From assembly GCF_020360975.1 (NCBI RefSeq), contig NW_025408673.1:1-64000 (forward strand): a stretch of 64,000 bases of DNA, given 5' to 3'. The DNA comes from Hirsutella rhossiliensis (lineage: Eukaryota; Ascomycota; Sordariomycetes; Hypocreales; Ophiocordycipitaceae). The stretch's first letter is position 1. Each line of letters starts with the position of its first letter. This document shows positions 50,315 through 62,173 of the stretch, one piece after another. The notes below the pieces were generated by a model. The model was not told the DNA's origin, did not search any database, and saw only the letters and a list, made by a program, of their open reading frames with translations. Position numbers and translations under genes: made by a program.

Positions 50315-53300
50315 GAACAACCAATTTTAGAAAGTTTTAAAATTTACGACTTCCATCTTGGGTCTGATTGCGTTTGAAGCACAAAAACTACATTGTCCAT
50401 TCAACATGATTGCATGACGCATAAGATAGGAACACGCATTGAGACCCCATCACCTGCGAACCCATCCTACGTCCCGCTGTCAACGAATGCACTAAAAATT
50501 TTCAATGAAAGGCTATGCGGGCATTGCGCCACCCTTGTTTACGTGGATTGCGACAGCTAGATCCCAGTGTGAATGCCACATCACAACTTGCTTCATAATT
50601 GGTCAAGGAAACGGCTTGATATGCACCGATACTCACGCTCGACTCCCACTCAAACTGGCCACTTTTTTCAGAGGTTCTTGAGCGAGTTGAAAACAGTCTC
50701 AATTCCCGACTGGGCCGCGGCGTTGCCGTCGATTTCACTTCTCGCGCCTTGGACGAGGTTAACCACATCCCGCGTGATGAGGATGTTGAAATTAAAGTTA
50801 TGTACGATCGACTTGGCTGCACCGGCGACGATGGTTCCAAAGGGCATGTCCTTGGAGGCATCAGGAACAGGAACGACGCGCACGACTTCTTTCGAGACGT
50901 ATAGCGATCTCTTTGTTCTGCTCAATAGGGTTGTTGATGTTGAGAAGAAAGACATGTACGTCAATTGCCGCGCGCATCTCGGAGCACGTTCCACCTTTGC
51001 CTGCGTGATGCAGCGGTCTTCGCGACTGTTGAAGCCTCGAGGAATGGCCTTTTTGAATCGATGGTGTTACTTTATTTCTCAGGCTTTTCGTGGCCCTCCT
51101 GAACGGATGTTCAAGTCGATCTTGCACTGCACGGACAGTTAGGACGTTGGCGTAGGATATGTAGAGCCGGGGCCCTACGTGCCGATTTGACGACGTCCGG
51201 CACGCCGTTGAGGACATCGATGAGAATGCCGAGTTTAACCAACTCGTCTCTTTAGTTGAGAGTGGTCATCTCTAAGATACTGGAAGCAATGTTTCTGTAT
51301 TCCACCTCACCCTACAGACTGAGTATCAGCACCGAAGAAGAGACTTGACTCATTGGAACAACTTGCCGAGCGAGCCACGTGCCGGCCATTATGGCCACTT
51401 TTGGAGGCCGTCGTATCGCGGAGACCAAGTTCCGAGTAGCAGTCGAAAACTTCATGTCGGAATCAGAAGGTGCGCAGCGTCGCCATAAGACAATGCGAAG
51501 TAGTGCCTTGAAAGGGTGTAAGAAGAGAAATGCCAGGAGCTTATTCCGGAGTGTAAGAGTTTCAATTGCATGAATCATGGCAGATGTCATGGATCGACGG
51601 GCGAGATGCTAGGATAATGAATGAGGGGCGTACCTTCGTTTCAGAATGCCAAAACTGCGTGGTGGTGTTCGCGCACTGTCTCAGAAATGGATATAGTTGG
51701 CATCTTGCCCCTACCCTGGTTTTACTACTGTTGTTGTCTTGGCTATGACAGGATCTCCCCGCCGAATCCCACGAGGCGATGATACTGCACCTTACTTGAT
51801 TCGTTCAATTTATTTGGCTCTAACTTTGGGTCAAGCCATTAGCCAAATAAGCAACTTTGAAGATCAATCCCTTTACCAAGACTATCCATGCACAATCTCT
51901 CCAATGCCTCGGCCGAGAATGTCCAAGCATGTCCGAGCAAAGGATACCACGCATCCAGACGCTTTAGATGACGTCTACGAGTAAAGGACCCCTGCTGTAT
52001 AAAGAGTCCAGGTCGCGCCAGAGGTGTCGTAGTGCATTTTCAGGGTCTCGCTCTGGGCCGAAGAGCTTAACGGGGGGCGGCTGTAACAGCACCGTTCTCT
52101 CCCGCTGTCGGGCCCAGCTCCGCCTGCCCCTTTGCTCGGACATGCTCAACGATTGGCTCTCACGCTTGCAAAGTCCAGTGATATTCTTCCACGCATAAAA
52201 GAACACATCCACGTGCTATAAAAATGCTGTTGGAATCACTGCAAGTGGACCGTTCTTTCGCCACCCCCTCAAGGGCCACTTTCGCCTCCACCACTTAGAA
52301 CGGCATCAAGCAAGCTTTTCAACCGCTCTGGAGCTTTGAAGGGGTTTTTTCCTGGGAAGAACGAGATAAGCTAAGAAAGGTAGTGTACACTGTACCAGGC
52401 TGGTCCAGCATGCATGTCTCTGCGCCCGGGCGCCGGGCCTGTGATATAAATGACGGCATACGCGCGTCCGAATCATGCCAATTGTCCTGGAAAGAAGCAA
52501 ACCCGAGCATCAAAGATCCATTTGCCTTGCCTGGGGGATTCAACTCCTTTAGCGGGATTTCTCGTAGGAAGCCTCTCTTGGGATTGAACCGTAGAGCTAT
52601 TAAAACGCGGAGCGAGACACGCGGGCGGCATGTAAACACAGGCCAGAACATTAAGCAGCAGTCTGGTTTCCTCTCACTGCCCCAAGCTATCTCACTTTGC
52701 AAGCTTTCATAATCTACTACGACCCCTTAGATCACTGATCACTCACTACCTGGCGTATGGGCAACAGTCTTGCTAAGACTCATTAGACGTCAAGTCTGAC
52801 ACCATCCGGGGTTACAAACTAGCATAGGGCCGTAGCGGGCATGAATAGCGCAAGTCTCCTCTGTTAAGATAACAGGGCGCTTCATTGCCCATGGAGCAGG
52901 TTTTGGTACTCGTGCGCTCGTTGCCACTAACATGAGTCGCTCCCTGCCACGACGCTTGGGCTCAGCTCTCTCGCGTTTGAACGTCTTAACGAATTATTGA
53001 ACTTCCCTTCCATGCGTCACTAGGGATCTGTCTATCCGGACACTGGTACAGCCACCCACTGCGACAGGGGATCTTCCAGGATTCCTGTTTTTAAGCCGTG
53101 CCTCGGTCCTTCAAGGTGTGCACAATGTCATGTTACTGGCCCGTCAATGTCCGGCATTCTCAGTCCTATACTAACAGCTCCTGTCTTTTCTTCCTCTTTT
53201 ACATCAACTCAGTTCTGTTTCGTTGATGAATGTCATTTTGGTCCTTCTTTTCGCCTTGTGATTTTCTTGTTCACAGGGCTTACCCTGCGATGTGTCTCTC

Positions 53301-54229
53301 GCAACGAAGCTCATCCTGCCCAATAGTTAACTACCCCGCGACTTACCACTTCCGCCTCCACCGGCCCATCATGCCATAAGTCTACGCCCCATGCTACAGT
53401 ACGTTTTCGGACGCATCAGGCTGATGACCCGTTTTTCTCGCCACTCAGAAGTGGCCTTGTCCAAAATTCGGAAAGACTTTGAGTGTCCGCACTCTATTAA
53501 ACGCCTCATCCTGGGCATTTTGACAGCAGGAGTACGCACGATGTCTTATCCCTCGTTCCATAGATTGGAACCGCCCACTTTTTGCCGTCCACCTACAAGT
53601 TCTTTCTACCGACCCCGAATTTGGAGGTGCACTCATCGTGGTTGCTGGCGATCTAACGTTAGCATATGAACTCAGTAATCTTTAAGGCACCATCTATCAA
53701 GGGACGCCAAGCTACAGTGAAATGACCTGAAGACTTTGACCTCTCACTAACCATGCAAGATGTATTCAAACTTCATTGACAACAAGTCTCTCGCACGCTT
53801 TCTTTCCATGGAATCATTTTCCGCTTGCAGAGCTATGAGGATCTCGACCGGCACTCGTTGCCGCTGGGAGATACAATGCTGCAACCAAACATGGCTGACG
53901 AGCAATGCCAAGTGCTCGCTGCGCTTGATCATGGCAGCCTCGTATTCTATCCACACCAGGCAGCAAGTGTAGGCTCAGGCACGATTGCTTATGTGTACGC
54001 CTCGCCCAGCTTCGAGAAGATTCTCTTCGCCGCTGTTCCTGTTCCGGGCACCTCTGGGTTTTCTGCTGCATGGGCACGGAGCCCTTCATGAACTCTTCCC
54101 AGGTTCAATTTACTTAAAGACTATAGCATAGAGGAAGATCGTTGTTTTTGTAAGACTGCACGTACCATTTGGACGATATGGAAAATCACGTAACATCCAG
54201 ACCATTGGCAAATTTGAAGGCATGGAGCT
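50315..54229. other. Gene-poor region, possible decayed coding fragments
   Basis: No recognisable gene in 3.9 kb. Around 50,660-51,240 the plus strand has short coherent pieces in different frames (for example EVNHIPRDEDVEIKVMYDRL near 50,750 and DDVRHAVEDIDENAEFNQLV near 51,190), which look like remnants of one broken gene of unknown family. The remainder (51,600-54,229) holds only short frames without motifs. Confidence 0.4.
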
Positions 54230-54237
54230 GCGCGGGC

Positions 54238-54259
54238 CAGGGTGGCAAACCACTCAATC
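54238..54259. repeat. hAT left terminal inverted repeat
   Basis: Perfect inverted copy of 57,102-57,123. Confidence 0.97.
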
Positions 54260-54296
54260 AACTCAACCAAAGAGTCAAATTGAGTAGATTGACGGC

Positions 54297-56703
54297 TTAC
54301 ATCAGCGAACCTCTCGTTGAGTTGAGCAATCCAAGCCCTCGTTGAATTGATTGCGTTGATTGATGGAGTTGATGCCCTACCCTACCTATTAGTAAGCTAC
54401 TTAAGGTCCTCAACACCATCAACTTCTCGTCCTTCGTGGGGCACCTCTTCGGGAAGACATCGTCATCGACTGAAGCATCAATAATCCCCTGGTAGTCGGG
54501 TATTAGCCCTGCCTTCAGCCAAGACCGAATTGCCTGGCCTGCATTGATCGTGTTAGCCTGAAGCCGGCTGCGTAGTCGTGTGACCATTAGCCCAGCAAAT
54601 GAGAACGCCCTCTCGCACTCTGCTGACATTGGCGGTATAGATAGCATATCAAAGGCCATTCGAGCAAGTCTGGGATACGTTGACTCTTTGAGTTGCCAGT
54701 ATTGGAACGGATCCGTGATGTCTCCGTCATCTGCGCCGATATCAACAGTCCAGCGATCGAATTCATCGGCAGTAGGTGGCCCACGACGGGTTGTGGCCGT
54801 CTGACCAGCTTGTAGCCGGTGCCTCAGTCGGAACTGTTGGAACTCGTTCAAGTCGTCAACCTTTCGACGTTTAACCATCGGAATAGCCTCGTCATCGCTG
54901 AGAATTAATGACTTATAGTCGCGTTCCCAGATGCCCCGAACAATCCGTCGTGCCTCAAGGACCCATTCAGGTCGATGAGCCCAAGCCTCCTCAAACCATT
55001 GCAGTCGCAAGGCGGGATGGAGAGCGACTGCAGCATAATATACCGGGCACTCAACCAACTTGATATAGTATTTCTCCAACTTCTTCCACCCCAATTCGAC
55101 GTTTATCGCGAAATGCTCGGAATCAGGCACATCCTTGGCGAATTCCTTTGCCTCTTCCAATCGTTCAAGGAGATATTCGAATGCTTGGATAATATCCCAT
55201 GCTGTTCCGTATGCCACGAGGTTGCCGCCCTTACGCACCCGAATCTGGGCATCTCCTCGAGGGCCTTGATGGCATTTTCGAAGTGCTTAAGAATATTCCG
55301 AAAGTGGCTGATCACTGTCCAGTCGTTACCGGTCAGCAGGTCAGAATCTCGGAGGCATGCAGGCATGTCTTTCTTCTTTGACCTGCTTCGGGTATATTCG
55401 AACTGTTCCAATGCGACGAGGTCGTCAAGAAAGTCGTGCAGTAGAAGGGCTCGATCCATCATCTTATAATGGGACAACCATCGTGTCATGTTATCCGTTA
55501 GAACGTCAACTGGTTTCTTCGTACTGTCCCTCTTGCGTTGTAGATCCCGAAGCATGTACGTTAACCTATCCGATTGATGAATCCAGTGGACAAGGTTGTG
55601 GAGCTTGCCAATAGGCCCCCTCTTCCGCCAGAGATCATGTCGAGCAAGGTCCAGGTCGAGTCGCTCTTCTGATTTGAAGACTTCATTATCTTTGCCAAAG
55701 AGCAGCGCTTTGGCCACGAGATTGATGATATGCCCAAAGCAGCGGACCCGTCTCTGCTCCCCTAAAAATTAAAAACGTGTCCCAGTGCTGCTACCGCCGT
55801 ATCGTTATTCTTCGCATTGTCAAGCGTGAAATACCCGATCTTGTCTTGAATCTCGAATGATTCGATCACTTCCGCCACCTGCGACGCTATATTCTCGCCA
55901 GTATGAGACTCTCGGAGTTCAGGAGCCCAAGGATGATCTTCTGTGGCCGCTTTTCCTTAGAGATAGAACGCAGCAATCCCATTAAGCGCATAGCGATTGG
56001 GCGATCTCCAGCCGTCAAACGCAAGGTGTATCTGCCCGGGGCGCTCCCTCAGTTCCTTTATCACAATATGCTTGTACTGGTGGTATTCTTGGAAAAGCTT
56101 CGTTCGAATAGTCGAGTGTGTCATGTGGGCTTGAGTCAGGGCGATCGAGGGATTGAGGTATTCGAGAAGACGCCGGAATCGAGGGCTTCAACTGCGCGGA
56201 AGGCAACATTCGACTCGGTGATCCAAGCAAGCAAGAGAGATTGGAAGACATCTTTATCGAATTGGTTTTTTAGCTTGTTAATGAATGCTTGCTCCTTCTG
56301 GTCATTGGCATCGAGGTTGAAGAATTGGGCAATAGAACGCTTGTTGGTTGTAGAACCCTTCGGTAACCGTCTACCTGATGGGTCAATAACATTGTGAGCA
56401 TCATGTAGATGGCGCTCAATGTTTAGGGTCCCTTTGCCGCGAAGCTCACGGGTCCCTTCGGCGATTTCTTCGGTAAACACCGCTCACAGACCCAGAGGCG
56501 ATTATCTACGTTAGCTTGATGTTCAATGTCGAACCCAAAGCTCCAGATCCACGATTTGAGCTTGCCGGCGCGTTGAGACTTGGTATAGCCGCGGAAGTGA
56601 TGCCAGGGAAGGCATCCCACTCGAGATGGGGAACGGGGCCTGAGTCGCCTGAATCGCCTGATGGCGGCAAGGGAGTAGAAGAAGGCTCAGGAGATTCGCT
56701 CAT
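54297..56703 (-). pseudogene. hAT transposase, frameshifted
   Basis: The start is at 56,703 (MSESPEPSSTPLPPSGDSGD). A BED-type zinc-finger region follows: VCERC (about 56,480), then, in another frame, GKGTLNIERHLHDAHNV. The catalytic region has IHLAFDGWRSPN (about 56,030), GYFTLDNAKNND (about 55,820) and RCFGHIINLVAKAL (about 55,740). The C-terminal part, intact from 55,238 to 54,297, ends in the hAT dimerisation domain (FDMLSIPPMSAECERAFSFA, about 54,650-54,590). Breaks near 56,593, 56,475, 55,764-55,768 (an A5 run) and 55,255 all behave as single-base losses; a TAA near 55,953 is a true stop. Non-functional as assembled. Confidence 0.9.
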
Positions 56704-57066
56704 TGCATATAGGAATGTTTAGATCAGCCAAGGCGTTGTGGAAGAATCGAGAAGTGTAAGTGGAACTGAGGCGAGAGATTGAACTTTGTTGTGAAGCGCG
56801 TCGATGCGCGCAGCGCGTCGACTCTTCCAACGGAACAGGGGGCCCTGTTCCCCGAAGAGGAGAGCAGGCTTACCTACAACGGGCCTGAGTAACCTGTAAG
56901 GTTAGTGGTAGCTATATACCCAATCCGTACCTACATTTCGCCTTGGCCACCTACCCTACAGGATCCCTGACCGTCAACGGCAATCTCATCAATCCATCAA
57001 TCAACGGGAGCATGAATTGAATTGACAAGCTTATTCAGCAGACACTCGATTGAGTTGATTGAGTTG

Positions 57067-57095
57067 ACGGTTGCTCAACTATATTGAGCAACCGT
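57067..57095. repeat. hAT subterminal hairpin, 12-bp perfect arms
   Basis: ACGGTTGCTCAA and its complement around the 5-base loop CTATA, 28 bp inside the right end. Candidate transposase-binding or hairpin-forming site. Confidence 0.88.
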
Positions 57096-57101
57096 TGCTG
57101 G

Positions 57102-57123
57102 GATTGAGTGGTTTGCCACCCTG
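57102..57123. repeat. hAT right terminal inverted repeat
   Basis: Ends GTTTGCCACCCTG; followed by TSD GCGCGGGC. Confidence 0.97.
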
Positions 57124-57131
57124 GCGCGGGC

Positions 57132-59790
57132 ATCACAAGGCAGAGAAAAGGGTCGAATATGCCAAGTCCTTCCAATGCGAACCGACTAAGCACGCGCCCG
57201 CGTTTGAGGTCATAGTGCCAGACGTTAAATAAACCGCGTGTAAGGGGGACTGCGCCCTCTCTAGGTCGAAACAAGATACGCTGCAAACTTGAGAATAACT
57301 TTAAACTAATCTTGCCGCAACTTGCTTTCGCGTTGTAGGAAACGCAGTCCGGTGAAGTTTTTGATATGAGATTTTTTTCAGACTCACGACAGCTACCAAG
57401 TATCTTTTGGGATTACTCGTCTAGAAGGAAAGGCTCGGTCGATAATGTCGAATTGCGAGAGCGCCTACGAAATGCAGCCTGCCGCCTATGGCCACTGTAG
57501 ATGCAACTGAGTCCGAGTTGTGAACGGTAATTGCCGGTCAATTAGACCTTTTTGGCGATTTATACATCCAGGTCAGTAAAGTTATAAAAAGCACGGCTTC
57601 AGAATACCCCTGCTCCCACTCGTGTCTAGTCTCTCTCCGCCTTAATGAGGTCACAACGAAATGTAAGACGAGTCAAGTCCGAATGATGTCGGGCCGCCTA
57701 AGTTACATATATAGAATGACTAGTCAGTCGGTGACACCTAGCTGCACCTAATACACCGATGTTACCCTGCCGGCGTTCAGCCAACCTGGCTGCGAATTAC
57801 AGCGTGGCGTGCCGGCAGACGCCTAAAATCGCAGGCAGCAAGACTTTGGATAGATTGAAGCTTTCTGGCCGATGTGCTTGTACCTGGTCCCCTGTGGGAC
57901 TGAGCCCCATTCCTCTGTCCGATGTTTCAAAGCTGATTCCGGTTACAAGATTTTTCCAAGATGATTGCGCTGGACAGGATGGGGTCTACGAGCAATGTTA
58001 AACTCTGCATTGAGTAATTGGCGGCAGAGTCAACCTTGGAATCATCACAAAAATGCTACTGGTGGCGGTCGCGGTGATACACTGCGTATTGCTTCTTTTG
58101 AGAGATCATTTCTCGTCCAGGAACGATTGGGGCAGTGTTCAACCGTAATGCTCTGTCAAGGATGCGGGCCTGATATGGAGTAAGTCTCTGTGTATCGAGT
58201 TGGTTTCGCGTCGATCTAAGCCCCTTGCCTGCAGAAACTCCGAAAAGACACCACTCTTAACGGCTAGATAGCCCACACACTCAGCTCTGCGAGGCGGCTG
58301 GGCAGTTAAAGTTTTCAACACACGCTCTCTTACTGTGCCGTCATTACTTTGGTCTATAGAGGACGACCATCTGAGCAAATTCGCAGATGTCTTTGTCAAA
58401 GCTACTTAGGCGTGTCTGAGTTGGAGCTCTTCGATCCGCCACTCTACCTGGAGTTCTGAATAAATCAACCGCGTTTAAGAGCCTTGCCACACCAAACCTG
58501 GGGTGCCCAAAGGTTATTGAACAAAGGAGCGAATTTGAACTTCGTTGCGTCAACCAAAAGGACTGAAAATATCTCTACGATGAGAATGGAATTATTAGAG
58601 AACAATTTACCTTTTATGGTAATACAGCAACATTAAGCCACGAAGATACGATATTGGATGCGTTGAAAGAATGAGCAACACATCTGATATACCGGCAATT
58701 CTAATGCTAACCTGGCTCGGCGAATGATGCACACACTTGGAACGATGAGGATGGTTCTTACATGAAATTCGTGGAAAGCTCTACGCTAAACCACCCGTAG
58801 TACTACCAAGCCCCTTCCCGGCTGCTGGCCCCCTCGTCCTGGCGGCCTGAATCCCAAAGGGGGGCACTATTCGTACGTTCCAGTTTCCAAGCCGCCCCAG
58901 TGCAGTGCTTGCCGGTTGACGAACTTACTGGTCAAGCTGTCAGGCTGTTATCTACCCAAATATAGGCGACTCCTGCCCCGCACCCTCTCACGATCATGTT
59001 AAAGAACCCCAAGCTTATCATCAGCGTGTTCTCCGCTCGAGGGCTGCGTAAATTCACGTACTCGTTCAAAGAGGCAACCGAGTTCAAGCGAGTTACAAAG
59101 CTAGACGAGGCATTTGGAGAAGGGTTGAGGCGATGACTGAAAGGATGATGTCGCCGGACTTGTTCTGTCGCGCATTTGATTCATTCTTGCTCCCGTCTCA
59201 AGATACGAGTCGATGCATGAACTGACTTCCATCTTCCAGCCGTTGGCCCCACTCGACTACCACATATTGAACCAAGTAATGCGGGGACGTCGTTCCCTAG
59301 CCGACTTCTGGAACATGCCATCTCCGGATGACAGGCTTCTCAACGTCACATCATTGCGGCGGTTCGCCGGCGTGTCGTTGAGGATCCACCTACCGGGCTT
59401 CAGCTATAGTTCGTCGCGACTCATCGTCGTTCAATTCTCTCAAAACTGCCAGGAGAAGAAAGCACGTTACAGCTAATATCTGGATCCAGCGTAAGGGGCC
59501 TCGTGTTGAAACGAGTGAATGGCCACAAATAGGAGCCCGACTCAACAGGACTTCTTTTCATTCCACGAGCATAAGAGGAAAGCCTCAGCCATTTTTGCTG
59601 GAGTTTGTTCTCTCTTTCCGCTTACGCACGTTTTTTCCACTTTTGGTTCTCTATTAACTCCGTGGCTTGTACTTGGCAGTTGAGAGCTGCGCTCACTACG
59701 CCATTATTATTTTCTTGAATCTAAGCATTTTCAAGTCTTTTCAGCCTATTCGAACCAGTCTCAATACCACATTGGCTCGAACTTGTCAAC
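57132..59790. other. Gene-poor region, no supported gene
   Basis: Short frames only. One 46-residue basic frame (58,996-59,136, MLKNPKLIISVFSARGLRKF) and one of 87 residues (59,213-59,476) show no recognised motif. The last 200 bases, with CT-rich runs, form the upstream region of the secreted-protein gene at 59,791. Confidence 0.45.
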
Positions 59791-60518
59791 ATGAAGCTCG
59801 TCGAAGTTCTTGGATTGGTTATGGCTGCCTCGGCCCCTCTCATCTCTGCCGCCCCATTACAGGCAGTAAGCGAGGGTATTGCGAAACGATGTAAGCCACA
59901 ACCATTTTAAGAGGTCATGTCATCTCGGGATAGCGAACTCAAAAGCTAATGCCGACCGCAGCTATCGGCACTGAGCCTGCGTCCTTGGCCAGCGGCGGAT
60001 CGGAGCTCGCGGGAAGGGACACTCAGAGGCGTAGAGCCATTGCCGAAACAGTGAAGAACCTCAGGGAAGACAGAAAAGAGAGAAAGAAGGAAAAAAAGGC
60101 TGCCGCCAAAGAAAGAAAAGCCGAACGAAAGACAAAGGAGAAGGATGAGAAGAAGAGCAAAAAAAGTGGTAATGTACAGAAAGAGAAGGGGCAAACAGGC
60201 GAACAGAAGGGAGAGGAAGCCCAGAAGAGTGCTCAGAAGAGTGAGAAAGTGGACCAGAATGGAACACAAAAAGGCGAGCAAAAGGATGCTCAGAAGGTTG
60301 AGCAAAAGGGAGAGGGCGAGCAGCGAGAGGGAGAGGCGAAGACCAAGACAGGTACTCAACCACCGGAGGCAGATTCCGGACAGTCCGGAGCCGAGAAGCC
60401 GGCGACTAAAGCCGGCAAGCCTGCAACCGAGACCAAAAAGCCTGCAACCAAGACCGGGAAGCCAGCAGCGGAGGCGGAGAAGTCGGAGCCAGTGGCTCCT
60501 GGCAAAGGCGCTGTATAA
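59791..60518 (+). CDS. Secreted Lys/Glu-rich low-complexity protein, two exons
   Basis: Exon 1 is 59,791-59,890, exon 2 is 59,962-60,518; the intron has GTAAGC...GCTAAT...CGCAG. The product has 218 residues. The N-terminus is a signal peptide (MKLVEVLGLVMAASAPLISA) followed after about ten residues by AKR, a Kex2-type dibasic site at the exon junction. The rest is almost entirely charged: runs such as RKERKKEKKAAAKERKAERK, then EQK/GQK-type spacers, and a C-terminal KPATKAGKPATETKKPATKT repeat. No cysteines are seen after the leader. No family recognised; secreted, disordered, subtelomeric proteins of this kind include cell-wall proteins and candidate effectors, which is inference only. A long minus-strand frame across it is a codon shadow. 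Confidence 0.8.
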
Positions 60519-61201
60519 GCCTCCGATGCTTTTCTAGACGCCTCGAGCTGCACCATGAATGTCATGTCATTGGTATTTCACAACGTATAGTAGTCCAAAT
60601 ATTTTTTGATATGTTGGCATTGACCTTGCGTACTTCAATTCTCATTGTCCTTGAAATTCTTTCTCGAGCGATGTGTTTATACTAGTCTTGTGACTACAAA
60701 GCCCCCTTTGGTCCGCTCGATATGACGGCAGGGTGAATTGTATGCAGCGAGGAGCATCCTGGAAAGATTCAAATAAGATCAAGAACACATGGCTCGGACC
60801 TAACTATACATTGATATACCCTTTATCACAGCCTCTATCATGTCCAATGATGCGCTAAAGTCTGGAGGCATTATGTTTATAAAAGCTGCTCTTTCTAATT
60901 TGCTGCGTCTTCTCCTAGCGTTTGATGCAGTTACGGAGTCGTCTTAGAAAAACTCTATTCGCAGGTAGTCGTGAAAGCAAGGTCGGATTCAAAATTAGTA
61001 AATCGAATGGGTCGGGGGAGGTGGAAGAGCGCTTTATAGCATCACTCGGGAGAAGGAAAGGTAAAGGCATTTATGTTGCCCCTACGTAGATGCCCGAAAA
61101 GGTCGAAACCGTTATATACAGAGGCAGGGTATAGAAAATCAATCATAGCAATATAAAGAACCAAGTCTAAACGATTTAGATTAAGTGCGGTCTAGTTAAC
61201 C
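60519..61201. other. Convergent 3' intergenic region
   Basis: Lies between two convergent genes (59,791 plus, 61,202 minus). No gene seen. Confidence 0.5.
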
Positions 61202-62173
61202 CTAAACCCGATCAAAATCCAACGGCGGGGCCTGAGATCCAGCACCGCAACCAACGATAAACTGTTTATCAGATAACTCTTTTTCCCGGGAGACGATTTG
61301 ATACCCCTCCGGATCATTAACAATAAGGGAAAATCCGCTACAACCCTCCGCGTTTACCCAGAGCATTCTAAATGGAATATAGTCTCCAGCATTCTTTACA
61401 TAATATTGAAGAGGAGCTGTCAAAGTCTGTCCCCAATTTCGGGCTATGTCCACGTTATTCTTCGTAAATCCGGACTTAGCTTTTTCACCAAGCCAAATAT
61501 AAACAGCTTCATCCGTCTCGTATGGGTTAAAGGTATAGGTGCCTTTTTTGCTGGGATGGAAGTAGCCAACATGCTGGACCACAGAATACTCCCGGGAGCC
61601 GACGTTATGTCCATAGACTATAGCAGGGTTGTTACATCTCGAGTCAGATTTAATCAACCCAAATGACCTCGTCGTGCCTGTAATAGCTGGTGTCTGCCCC
61701 TGGAGGAATACATTGACGTTAAAGGTCGTATACCAGGATGTGCTTTTAGGGTTAAATGGAACCTTTCCAGGTGCAGTTGCCGGAGTAGGTGCCAGCGAGC
61801 CTTTATAGAAGGCCCACTGCAAGCCAGGTTGACAGGTGTCCCTATGGCAGGAGCCATAAGGACAGCATCTTGCTTTTTTGGGAATACATTTTTTATGGCA
61901 CGGATTCTCGCCTCGGCGGCAGCATACTGCTTTCTTCGAGATACACCGCCCGTGACATAGCTTTTCCCAATCAGGACATGGCCGCGAAGTCTGAATTGTC
62001 GTATCATCAGACTGGGTGGGATAAAAATCGGGAGGCGGGTTTTGGTCATAACCCCAAGAGGATACGTCTTCGTCACGGGCGTGCCTAATACCGTCCTCGC
62101 TGATAGAGTTGGTAACGGCAACTGCAAGCCCGTTCCTGAAAAGGAAGGTCGCGGCGATAATAATGAGCTTCAT
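61202..62173 (-). CDS. Secreted GLEYA-domain (adhesin-like) protein
   Basis: An intact intronless frame of 323 residues. Signal peptide MKLIIIAATFLFRNGLAVAV, then a cysteine-rich segment (residues about 66-114: CPDW..LCHGRC, AVCCRRGENPCHKKC, ARCCPYGSCHRDTC). The GLEYA domain (about 117-290) follows, with GLQWAFYKG as the family's GLEYAYY-like start, YTFNPYETDEAVYIWLGEKA in the centre and YIPFRMLWVNAEGCSGFSL toward its end. GLEYA domains are PA14-related lectin-like modules of fungal cell-surface proteins, as in yeast flocculins and Epa adhesins. There is no Ser/Thr stalk or GPI signal after the domain, so it is probably soluble or wall-trapped rather than a classical anchored adhesin. Ligand unknown. 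Confidence 0.9.
   Translation of the reverse strand: MKLIIIAATFLFRNGLAVAVTNSISEDGIRHARDEDVSSWGYDQNPPPDFYPTQSDDTTIQTSRPCPDWEKLCHGRCISKKAVCCRRGENPCHKKCIPKKARCCPYGSCHRDTCQPGLQWAFYKGSLAPTPATAPGKVPFNPKSTSWYTTFNVNVFLQGQTPAITGTTRSFGLIKSDSRCNNPAIVYGHNVGSREYSVVQHVGYFHPSKKGTYTFNPYETDEAVYIWLGEKAKSGFTKNNVDIARNWGQTLTAPLQYYVKNAGDYIPFRMLWVNAEGCSGFSLIVNDPEGYQIVSREKELSDKQFIVGCGAGSQAPPLDFDRV

Larger units (their letters stand above)
54238..57123 (-). mobile_element. hAT DNA transposon (2,886 bp)
   Basis: Perfect 22-bp terminal inverted repeats (54,238-54,259 and 57,102-57,123, outer end CAGGGTGGCAAACCAC) are flanked by a perfect 8-bp duplication GCGCGGGC (54,230-54,237 and 57,124-57,131). The 8-bp TSD and CAGGG end are hAT hallmarks. 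Subterminal regions are crowded with TTGATTGAGTTGA-like repeats on both sides and a right-end hairpin (57,067-57,095). The minus strand encodes a hAT transposase in broken frames. No RIP signature. Confidence 0.96.

Noticed and set aside
50573..51142. A 189-codon plus-strand frame
   Set aside because: It competes with other open frames on both strands, has no motif, and the coherent-looking fragments lie in other frames; reported only as possible decayed coding sequence.
59946..60359. Leu-rich minus-strand frame resembling a membrane protein
   Set aside because: It is the antisense of Lys/Glu repeats (AAG/GAG read as CTT/CTC), so the leucines are an artefact.
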